The notes beneath the pieces are model-generated. The model was given only the letters and a program-made list of their open reading frames with translations, was not told the DNA's origin and did not search any database. From Pseudonocardiales bacterium (GTDB lineage Bacteria; Actinomycetota; Actinomycetes; Mycobacteriales; Jatrophihabitantaceae), in the NCBI GenBank assembly GCA_030840415.1, contig JAVEEO010000084.1, positions 1-9,359 of the forward strand: 9,359 bases of DNA, in the 5' to 3' direction. A program made the position numbers and the translations under genes. Positions 1 through 5,630 of the stretch are shown here, piece after piece (position 1 is the first letter of the stretch; each line of letters begins with the position of its first letter).

Positions 1-1328
1 TCAGCGGCAAGTACACCTACCCGGGCCTGTACGGCAGCCAGGACTTCCACCACTACCCCGCCGACTGCCCCAACTCCGACGGCCAGATCCACGATTACAA
101 CAACCAGACCGACGTGCAGAAGTGCGAGCTGGTCCAACTGTCGGACCTGCGCACCGAGAGCAGCTACGTGCGCGGCAAGCTGGCCGGCTACCTCAACGAC
201 CTGCTCAGCCTGGGTGTGGACGGCTTCCGGCTGGATGCCGCCAAGCACATCGATGCCGCTGACATCGCGGCGATCAAGGCACAGCTGACCGGGCCGGCCT
301 TCCTCTACCAGGAGGTCATGCCCGGCGGCGCGGTCAACCCGCCCGCCTACGAGACCAACGGCAGCGTCCTGGAGTTCACCTACGGCAAGAAGCTCAAGGA
401 GCAGTTCCAAGGCAGCATCGCCAACCTGCAGACCTTCGGGCAGAGCTGGGGCATGGAGCCGAGCAACAAGTCGGTCACCTTCGTCGACAACCACGACACC
501 GACCGGGACGGCTCGACCCTGAACTACAAGAACGGCTCGACCTACCAGTTGGCCAACATCTTCTCCCTGGCCTGGGGCTACGGCACGCCGCAGGTCTATT
601 CGAGTTTCACGTTCACCAACAACGACCAGTCACCACCCGCGGACGCCAACGGCTTCGTGACGGCGACCGACTGCGGCAGTGCCGGCACCTGGCTGTGCGA
701 GGACCGGCAGCAGGCCATCCTCGGCATGGTCGGCTGGCACAACGCGGTGGCCGGCAACGCCGTGGCCAACTGGTGGAGTGACGGCAACAACGTCATCTCC
801 TTCAGCCGCGGCTCGGCCGGCTTCATCGCGATGAACAACACCTACGCCGCGGTGACGCGCACCTTCAGCACCGGAATGGCCGCCGGCACCTACTGCGACG
901 TCATCCACGGCAGCGCGTCCGGCACCACCTGCAGCGGGCCACTGGTCACCGTGGACGGCGCGCACAATGCCAGCATCACGGTGCCGGCACAGAGCGCGGT
1001 CGCCTTCTCCAGTTACTCCACCGCCAGCACCAGCAGCGCGGTCGCGGTGACCTTCAACGAGAACGCCAGCACCACCTTCGGCCAGAACGTGTTCCTGGTC
1101 GGCGACAACCCGCTGCTGGGCGCCTGGAACACCAACCTGGCCACCGCGCTGTCCTCGGGCGGCTACCCGGTCTGGTCCGGCACCGTGTGGCTGCCGAAGA
1201 ACACCGCGATCCAGTACAAGTACATCAAGAAGAACCCGGACGGCACCGTCACCTGGGAGGGTTCGACCAACCGCACCGCCAACACCGGGACCGGCAGCAC
1301 ACTGACCCTCAACGACACCTGGCGCTGA
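1..1328 (+). CDS. Secreted alpha-amylase (GH13) with C-terminal CBM20, 5'-truncated by the window edge
   Basis: This is an endo-acting alpha-1,4-glucan hydrolase, expected outside the cell, that degrades starch. The reading frame is open from base 3; 441 residues are visible and the signal peptide, the start of the barrel and conserved region I lie upstream of the window. Region II (GVDGFRLDAAKH) places the catalytic nucleophile Asp at bases 234-236. The motif YQEVM places the acid/base Glu at 312-314. Region IV (FVDNHDT) places the transition-state Asp at 495-497. A C-terminal beta domain follows. A CBM20 starch-binding domain runs from about base 1041 to the stop, with the family's VFLVGDNPLLGAWN and YKYIKK elements and a tryptophan-containing end. 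The order (barrel, beta domain, CBM20) is that of Streptomyces-type GH13_32 amylases. All visible catalytic residues are intact. The family call is secure; the exact subfamily is inferred from memory of these enzymes. Confidence 0.95.
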   Translation, partial: SGKYTYPGLYGSQDFHHYPADCPNSDGQIHDYNNQTDVQKCELVQLSDLRTESSYVRGKLAGYLNDLLSLGVDGFRLDAAKHIDAADIAAIKAQLTGPAFLYQEVMPGGAVNPPAYETNGSVLEFTYGKKLKEQFQGSIANLQTFGQSWGMEPSNKSVTFVDNHDTDRDGSTLNYKNGSTYQLANIFSLAWGYGTPQVYSSFTFTNNDQSPPADANGFVTATDCGSAGTWLCEDRQQAILGMVGWHNAVAGNAVANWWSDGNNVISFSRGSAGFIAMNNTYAAVTRTFSTGMAAGTYCDVIHGSASGTTCSGPLVTVDGAHNASITVPAQSAVAFSSYSTASTSSAVAVTFNENASTTFGQNVFLVGDNPLLGAWNTNLATALSSGGYPVWSGTVWLPKNTAIQYKYIKKNPDGTVTWEGSTNRTANTGTGSTLTLNDTWR

Positions 1329-1333
1329 TCCCC

Positions 1334-1381
1334 GGCGGACGGCTCGGTGCTGGCACTCTCGTCAGCGGCGAGCTGTCCGTC
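1334..1381 (+). terminator. Hairpin terminator after the amylase gene
   Basis: The arms 1334-1345 and 1370-1381 pair over 12 bp with two G-U wobbles. Inside the loop, GCTG (1349-1352) pairs with CAGC (1363-1366), making a long two-part hairpin. It begins 5 bases after the amylase stop codon. No U-tract follows, as is usual for actinobacterial terminators. Confidence 0.6.
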
Positions 1382-1431
1382 CCCGGCCCGGGTTCGCCGA
1401 AGCTGGGCAACACACAGGTAATCGAGCGGCC

Positions 1432-1476
1432 GGCGATCGCGCAGCATGGCGGCGATGAGGAGTCAGCGCGATCGCC
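1432..1476. repeat. Perfect 11-bp inverted repeat built on two GCGATCGC octamers
   Basis: GGCGATCGCGC at 1432-1442 is exactly the reverse complement of GCGCGATCGCC at 1466-1476, with 23 bases between. Each arm contains the self-complementary octamer GCGATCGC, so this could act either as an RNA hairpin or as a pair of protein-binding sites on DNA. It lies in the gene-poor stretch between the amylase gene and the FnIII protein gene. Function unknown. Confidence 0.6.
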
Positions 1477-1592
1477 CCGACGCAACCCTTCGCCATGCGG
1501 TCCCGGCACTGCCGACCGCACCGCGGCAACCCGTGCGGCTGGCACCGGTCGCCGCCCGCTGCCATCGCCTGCTCGCGATCGGGCGACGATGA
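1446..1592 (+). CDS. Doubtful small ORF, 48 aa, Arg/Pro-rich
   Basis: ATG at 1446 (or in-frame ATG at 1455) opens 48 codons ending in a TGA that overlaps the ATG of the next small ORF as ATGA. I do not recognise the product. It is rich in Arg, Ala and Pro with no clear hydrophobic segment. About three quarters of its codons end in G or C, lower than the clear genes here, and no ribosome binding site precedes it. Its start lies inside the 1432-1476 inverted repeat. It is more likely a chance ORF or a gene remnant than a working gene. It is listed because of the coupling-like junction with the following ORF. Confidence 0.12.
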   Translation: MAAMRSQRDRPDATLRHAVPALPTAPRQPVRLAPVAARCHRLLAIGRR

Positions 1593-1819
1593 CCAGCGGA
1601 CGGCCGGAGGTGCTCTGCTGCTCCGGGCCGCGCTGGGCGGCCCGATTGCTGGCCCGGGTGGGGCTCCGGGCGCTGTTGACGCTCGCGTACTGCCTGGGGC
1701 CGCTGGCCGGTGCGCATGCCAACAGCGAGCGGGCGCTGGACGGGCTGATCGCCCGGCCGGTGTGGTGGCGGACCCGAGCCCGAGCTCTGGTGGCGGACCT
1801 GCTGTCCTGTTCCGGGTGA
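1589..1819 (+). CDS. Possible small protein, 76 aa, with one hydrophobic segment
   Basis: ATG at 1589 opens 76 codons; roughly 89% of them end in G or C, which is coding-like for this genome. The product has a Leu/Ala-rich hydrophobic stretch around residues 19-42 (ARLLARVGLRALL, then LAYCLGPLAG) that could be a membrane segment or signal sequence, followed by an Arg-rich part containing a WW pair. It matches no family I know. No Shine-Dalgarno sequence is seen; the start overlaps the previous small ORF's stop as ATGA, which would allow translational coupling. GC-rich intergenic DNA often yields such ORFs by chance, so this is a weak call. Confidence 0.25.
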   Translation: MTSGRPEVLCCSGPRWAARLLARVGLRALLTLAYCLGPLAGAHANSERALDGLIARPVWWRTRARALVADLLSCSG

Positions 1820-1985
1820 TCGCGGCCGGCACCCCGAACCGGTTTCGCCCGGCCTGCCCGATAGCGTTTGATACCCAAAGAATTCGGCTTCGGTCTGTGA
1901 TCTATTGCCAGAACCCCGCGGTATCACCGGCTCGGATGAGCCGCTCTTTCCCCGCATCGTCCATCCATCAGAAAGGAAAAGAACG
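1820..1985 (+). promoter_or_regulatory. Less GC-rich leader/promoter region of the FnIII protein gene, with possible stems
   Basis: From about 1860 the sequence becomes noticeably richer in A/T than the rest of the window, as expected for a promoter and 5' leader. TGATACC (1869-1875) is the exact reverse complement of GGTATCA (1920-1926). CGGCTC (1928-1933) and GAGCCG (1938-1943) form a 6-bp hairpin with a GGAT loop. AAAGGA at 1972-1977 is a good ribosome binding site, 8 bases before the TTG start. A TTGATA at 1868-1873 resembles a -35 box, but no convincing -10 sits at the right distance. No known riboswitch signature was recognised. Confidence 0.4.
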
Positions 1986-3032
1986 TTGCGGGCAATCAAG
2001 CGTGTCCTGGCGGTCACCGTGGCTGCGGCCTTCGCGGTGCCGGCCGCTCTCCTGGTGAGCGCCGCCCCGGCGCTGGCCATGAATCCGTGCGACAGCGACA
2101 ACCCACCGGACACCTGCTGGACCACTGACCCACCGCCGCCGGCGCCGCTGGCGCCCGGCTCACTCACCGCTCCGTCCGTGCTGCAGACCTCGGTCACCCT
2201 GCAGTGGGCCGACCGGTCGACCAACGAAACCGGCTTCGGCATCCGCCGGGTGGTCAACGGGGTCACCGCCTACCTGAGCGCACCGGCCAACGCCACCACC
2301 TTCACCGACACCACCGCCCCGGCGGCGCGCTACATCGACTACTACGTCTGGGCCGAGAACTGCGTCGACGGCAACTGCTCGGCCAGTGCCTCCGTCCACA
2401 TCGCGGTGCAGACCCACCAGCAACCGGCCAACCCGACCGGCGGGCTGTCGTCGAGCTCGAGCCTGGGCACCTGGGGTTACTACTCGATCTCCGGTTGGAC
2501 GATCGACTGGGACACCACCGCTGCGCTCCAGGTCTCGCTGGTGCTCGACGGCACCGTCCTGGAGACCAAGACCGCCAATGCCGCCTACTCGGGCCTGAAC
2601 GCCAGCAACCCCGGCTACGGCGACAACCACGGCTACAGCTTCTACACCGGCAAGAGCACCGCGAAGGGAACCCACACGCTGTGCGTGCGGGCGACCAACG
2701 TCGGCGGCGGCGTCGACGCCAACCTGGTCTGCTCGTCCTACGTGGTCTACGGACCGCCGTCGGCGGCCACCGCGCTCAGCCTGACCAACACCGGCACCTC
2801 GATGGTGGTCGGCTTCACCGACAACGCCAACGACGAGACCGGCTACGTGCTGCAGCGCAGCACCGACGCCCAGGCCAGCTGGCTGTCGGTCGGGTCGCAG
2901 TACCCGGCCGTCAGCGGCACCGGCAGCCGGGCCAGCGCCACCGACTACTCCTCGCCGCCGGCCGGCACCTGCTACCGGATCCTGATGGTCAACTCCTACG
3001 GCAACACCCCGAGCGCCGCGGTCTGCTCCTGA
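1986..3032 (+). CDS. Secreted FnIII-domain protein with a central GW/D beta domain
   Basis: This 348-residue exported protein has no recognisable enzyme domain. The TTG start is chosen because AAAGGA precedes it by 8 bases and because it gives a textbook signal peptide: MRAIKR, a hydrophobic core, then cleavage after ALA near residue 31. A Pro-rich linker (about 49-58) leads to a fibronectin type III domain (about 57-141) with the bacterial signature NETGFGIRR. A central domain (about 153-256) has GWTIDWDT, PGYGDNHGYSF and a GTHTLCVRATNVGGG strand. It resembles the small domain read as GWALDPDT in many actinobacterial secreted hydrolases. A second FnIII domain (about 257-348) has NDETGYVLQRS. 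Paired cysteines suggest disulfides. It probably acts as an extracellular binding or scaffold protein. Any link to the upstream amylase is only by position, since a terminator separates them. A longer upstream in-frame extension (from 1905) would hide the signal peptide and is unlikely. Confidence 0.85.
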   Translation: MRAIKRVLAVTVAAAFAVPAALLVSAAPALAMNPCDSDNPPDTCWTTDPPPPAPLAPGSLTAPSVLQTSVTLQWADRSTNETGFGIRRVVNGVTAYLSAPANATTFTDTTAPAARYIDYYVWAENCVDGNCSASASVHIAVQTHQQPANPTGGLSSSSSLGTWGYYSISGWTIDWDTTAALQVSLVLDGTVLETKTANAAYSGLNASNPGYGDNHGYSFYTGKSTAKGTHTLCVRATNVGGGVDANLVCSSYVVYGPPSAATALSLTNTGTSMVVGFTDNANDETGYVLQRSTDAQASWLSVGSQYPAVSGTGSRASATDYSSPPAGTCYRILMVNSYGNTPSAAVCS

Positions 3033-3068
3033 CCGGCCCGCTCCTGACCGGCCTGCTCCTGACTAGCA
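3024..3068 (+). repeat. Three 15-bp tandem copies spanning the stop codon
   Basis: Units at 3024-3038, 3039-3053 and 3054-3068 read TGCTCCTGACCGGCC, CGCTCCTGACCGGCC and TGCTCCTGACTAGCA. The first two differ by one base. The period is five codons, so each unit carries an in-frame TGA; the first is the true stop of the FnIII protein gene. It looks like a local tandem duplication of the gene's 3' end. Confidence 0.85.
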
Positions 3069-3082
3069 GCGCAGCCTGACCG

Positions 3083-3121
3083 AGCCGGCTGTCTCGTCCT
3101 CGATGGACGAGGCAGCCGGCT
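3083..3121 (+). terminator. Strong 17-bp hairpin terminator after the FnIII protein gene
   Basis: Arm 3083-3099 pairs with 3105-3121 over 17 bp, with one G-U pair (3092-3112) and a TCGAT loop. The stem starts 50 bases after the stop codon. There is no U-tract, but the stem length and position make this the clearest terminator in the window. Confidence 0.85.
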
Positions 3122-3145
3122 TCGCCGTTGCCCGGCCGGCCGCCT

Positions 3146-3174
3146 TTGCCGGTCACAGCTGACCGTCCTAGGGT
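3146..3174 (+). promoter_or_regulatory. Candidate promoter of the luciferase-like oxidoreductase gene
   Basis: TTGCCG (3146-3151) and TAGGGT (3169-3174) are separated by exactly 17 bases. This fits a housekeeping-sigma promoter of the actinobacterial TTGnnn/TAnnnT kind. Transcription would begin near 3181, giving a leader of about 60 bases. It lies between the upstream terminator and the gene. This is a pattern match only. Confidence 0.4.
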
Positions 3175-3239
3175 CGAAGGCGTCGGCATCCGCCGGCGGT
3201 GGACTCGCGCCGCTGTGGTGCGCGAGGAGGGAGCATCGG

Positions 3240-4106
3240 TTGAAGATCGGCCTGCACATCGCGAATTTCACCTATCCCAACGGCCCGGCGGGGCTCGCCG
3301 ACGACCTGACCCGGGTGGCCGTTGCGGCCGAGGACGCCGGGTTCGCCCGGCTCAGCGTCATGGACCACGTCTGGCAGATCAGCGTGCTCGGGCCACCCGA
3401 GAACGAGATGCTCGAGGCTTACACCACGCTGGGCTACCTCGCCGCGCGGACCTCGCGGGTGGAGCTGCTGGCCTGGGTGACGGCCGTCAGCTACCGCGAG
3501 CCGGGCATGCTGGCCAAGCTGGTCAGCACCCTGGACGTGCTGTCGCAGGGCCGCGCCTGGCTGGGTATCGGCGCGGCCTGGAACGGTGAGGAGGCCGCGG
3601 GCCTGGGGTTGCCGTTCCCGGGCACCGCCGAGCGCTTCGAGCGGCTGGAGGAGACGCTGCAGATCTGCCTGCAGATGTGGAGCGAGGACGAGAGCCCCTA
3701 CCGGGGCAAGCACTACCAGTTGGGCCGCACCCTGAACGTGCCGCAGCCGCTGCGGCGTCCGCCGATCCTGATCGGGGGCAGCGGGGAGAAGAAGACGCTG
3801 CGGCTGGTGGCCCGCTACGCCCAGGCCTGCAACCTGTTCGCCGGGCCCGACGTCGAACGCAAGCTCGACATCCTGCGCGGGCACTGCGAGGCCGAGGGTC
3901 GCGACTACGACGAGATAGAGAAGACCGTGATGATCCCGCTGGATGCCGGCGAGAGCGGCGAGAAGATCGACGGCCTGCTAGAGCAGTTGCGCGGGCTGGC
4001 CGCGCTCGGCGTCGCCGAGGCGCACGGCTGGGTGCCACGGGTCTGGGAGACCGAGCGATTGGAGTTGCTGGGCAGGGAGATCATCGCGCCGGCCGCCGAG
4101 TTCTAG
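3240..4106 (+). CDS. LLM-class oxidoreductase, probably F420-dependent
   Basis: This 288-residue cytoplasmic enzyme belongs to the luciferase-like monooxygenase superfamily and would use reduced F420 (or flavin) to reduce or oxidise an unknown substrate. The TTG start is supported by the strong GAGGAGGGA at 3224-3232, 7 bases upstream, and gives the typical opening MKIGLHIANF. Family marks are the MDHVWQ segment after the second strand (about 41-46), LSQGRAWLGIGAAWNGEE (about 101-118), and PPILIGGSGEKKTLRLVARYA (about 174-194), the phosphate-binding part of the barrel. The full barrel length is present. The layout resembles the actinobacterial group often annotated as F420-dependent class (TIGR03560-like). 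F420 rather than FMN is inferred from that resemblance and from the likely host. The substrate cannot be read from sequence. The gene may read through into the copper-protein gene downstream, because no terminator is evident between them. Confidence 0.88.
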   Translation: MKIGLHIANFTYPNGPAGLADDLTRVAVAAEDAGFARLSVMDHVWQISVLGPPENEMLEAYTTLGYLAARTSRVELLAWVTAVSYREPGMLAKLVSTLDVLSQGRAWLGIGAAWNGEEAAGLGLPFPGTAERFERLEETLQICLQMWSEDESPYRGKHYQLGRTLNVPQPLRRPPILIGGSGEKKTLRLVARYAQACNLFAGPDVERKLDILRGHCEAEGRDYDEIEKTVMIPLDAGESGEKIDGLLEQLRGLAALGVAEAHGWVPRVWETERLELLGREIIAPAAEF

Positions 4107-4148
4107 GGCGGCCACCCGCTGAGTACTAGGCGGCTACCAAGCCACGGT

Positions 4149-4159
4149 GAGAAGTTCTC
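4149..4159. promoter_or_regulatory. Short dyad GAGAAGTTCTC upstream of the copper-protein gene
   Basis: This perfect 5-bp-arm dyad with one central base lies just upstream of the GTG at 4166 and 46 bases before the GTG at 4205. Flanking CACGG (4143-4147) and CCGTG (4164-4168) extend it into an imperfect larger inverted repeat. It could be an operator or a hairpin. It does not match any copper-repressor box I know. Confidence 0.25.
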
Positions 4160-4204
4160 GGCGCCGTGACTGCGCGGCGCCGCCCGGACGGGCAGAATGG
4201 GGCG

Positions 4205-5473
4205 GTGCCTGGAACCCGCCGGAGGGCTCGCCGCTCCTCCGCCACCCGACTGTTCCTGTCCGGGCTGGCCGTTGCCGCGCTGATCGCCGGCTGCACCTCC
4301 GCCGGCGGCGGCCCGGCCGGCGGCGGAGTCAGCACGGCAGGGGCCGGCGCGGCGGCGGGCGCGCCGTCCAGCCCGGCCACATCGGCCGGCTCGGCGCATG
4401 GTGACCACGCTGCGGCAACCACGGTGGCCATTGCGCCGCTGCGGCCCGGCGAGCGCTGGATCACGCTGCCGATGCCCGGCGGCGCCTACCGGCCGCAGGC
4501 CGAGTCCGGCGGCACCGACGACTACCGCTGCATCCTGCTGGATCCCAAGATCGCCAGCGACGCCTTCCTGTCCGGCGTGGTGCTGGAGCCCGGCAACCCC
4601 AACCTGGTGCACCACGCGATCCTCTACCGGGTGGACCCGGAACAGGTGGCCGCGGCCAAGGCCAAGGACGCCGGTGACCCGCGGCTGGGCTGGTCCTGCT
4701 TCGGCGGCCCCGGCCTGCCCGGCAACTCCGCCGACCTGGGCGGCCTGAACTCCGCACCCTGGGTGGCGGCCTGGGCCACCTCCGGCGGCGAGCAGCGCTT
4801 CGCGGCCGGCACCGGCCAGCGCACCAGGGCCGGCACCCAGGTCATCCTGCAGATGCACTACAACCTGCTCAACGGCGACGGTGCCGACAGCACCACGGTG
4901 AAACTGCGGGTCGCCCCGGCGGGCGCCCGGTTGCAGCCGCTGCAGACCCTGCTGCTGCCGGCTCCGGTCGAACTGCCGTGCCCGGCTGGCCAAAGCGGGC
5001 CGCTGTGCGACCGCACCGCCTCCGTCGTCGACGTGATGCGACGCTTCGGGCAGGACTCCGGGCGGGTGGTGGCCGGCTTGCAGCTGCTCTGCGACGGCTC
5101 GTTCAGCAACCCCCGGGCGGGCTCCACGCAGAGCTGCGGCCGGCCGGTCGGCGAGACCATGCAGCTCAGAGCGGTCGCCGGGCACATGCACCTGCTCGGC
5201 AGGTCCATCCAGATCGATCTGCAACGGCAGGACGGGACCAGCCGGCGGTTGCTCGACATCAAGACCTGGAACTTCGACGACCAGCGGGCCACCGTGCTGT
5301 CCGAGCCGATCACGGTCCACGCCGGTGACCGGCTGCGGGTGACCTGCACCCATGACGCCAGCCTGCGCCGGAAGCTGCCGGCACTTGCCAAGCTGCCGCC
5401 GCGCTACGTGGTCTGGGGCGAGGGATCCTCCGACGAGATGTGCCTGGGAATCGTCAGCTACACCCAGCCCTGA
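4205..5473 (+). CDS. Lipoprotein PHM/DBM-like type II copper monooxygenase
   Basis: The predicted product is exported and lipid-anchored (422 residues). With GTG at 4205, an Arg-rich n-region and a hydrophobic stretch end in the lipobox LIAGC (Cys30), followed by a Gly/Ala/Ser-rich linker to about residue 75. The alternative GTG at 4166 adds 13 residues and makes the n-region unusually long. The rest resembles the two-domain copper core of peptidylglycine alpha-hydroxylating and dopamine beta-monooxygenases. HH at 136-137 and His218 (QMHYN) correspond to the CuH ligands. The HMH motif at 327-329 (AGHMHLLG) and Met412 (SSDEMC) correspond to the CuM ligands. The C-terminal VTCTHDAS...DEMCLGIVSY matches the eukaryotic C-domain closely. 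Eight conserved-looking cysteines besides the lipid Cys suggest disulfides. Such enzymes hydroxylate C-H bonds using O2 and ascorbate; the substrate here is unknown. The ligand assignment is by motif and spacing, not by structure. Confidence 0.82.
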   Translation: MPGTRRRARRSSATRLFLSGLAVAALIAGCTSAGGGPAGGGVSTAGAGAAAGAPSSPATSAGSAHGDHAAATTVAIAPLRPGERWITLPMPGGAYRPQAESGGTDDYRCILLDPKIASDAFLSGVVLEPGNPNLVHHAILYRVDPEQVAAAKAKDAGDPRLGWSCFGGPGLPGNSADLGGLNSAPWVAAWATSGGEQRFAAGTGQRTRAGTQVILQMHYNLLNGDGADSTTVKLRVAPAGARLQPLQTLLLPAPVELPCPAGQSGPLCDRTASVVDVMRRFGQDSGRVVAGLQLLCDGSFSNPRAGSTQSCGRPVGETMQLRAVAGHMHLLGRSIQIDLQRQDGTSRRLLDIKTWNFDDQRATVLSEPITVHAGDRLRVTCTHDASLRRKLPALAKLPPRYVVWGEGSSDEMCLGIVSYTQP

Positions 5474-5499
5474 GCCGAACCAGCGCGCGAGGTTCGGCT
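5473..5499 (+). terminator. Hairpin terminator at the end of the copper-protein gene
   Basis: AGCCGAACC (5473-5481) and GGTTCGGCT (5491-5499) pair perfectly over 9 bp, and the left arm begins at the last base of the stop codon. A second hairpin, CGCGTC/GACGCG with a TCG loop (5506-5520), follows at once. Together they probably end the copper-protein transcript. Confidence 0.65.
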
Positions 5500-5630
5500 G
5501 GCGGCCGCGTCTCGGACGCGCTCGCATCGACCGGCAGCTCTCGTCGTACTATCGCAAAAGCGACGGTCGAAGGACTCGGCCGAGGCCCAACAGCGCGCCC
5601 AAGTCGTCGGACAACGAGATGGGCGCATCC

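Noticed and set aside
1309..1878. Overlapping - strand frames in the amylase-FnIII gap.
   Set aside because: Arg/Pro/Ser-rich products without domains or ribosome binding sites, typical of GC-rich non-coding DNA.
1860..1985. A c-di-AMP (ydaO-type) riboswitch before the secreted FnIII protein.
   Set aside because: The gene type would fit, but none of the conserved blocks of that class is present.
4103..5527. A 474-codon open frame on the - strand opposite the copper-protein gene.
   Set aside because: It is a shadow of the GC-biased + strand gene. Its product is Gly/Ala/Arg/Gln-rich with no domain, while the + frame has signal peptide, copper motifs and a clear family match.
5352..5630. In-frame upstream extension of the baeRF-like protein into the copper-protein gene.
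   Set aside because: The extension crosses the terminator hairpin and is out-of-frame copper-gene sequence. Family proteins begin close to the GPFASVYLD motif.
5500..5630. A DosR-type operator before the Rv2629-like gene.
   Set aside because: Dormancy control would be plausible, but no match to the GGGACT/AGTCCC dyad is found.
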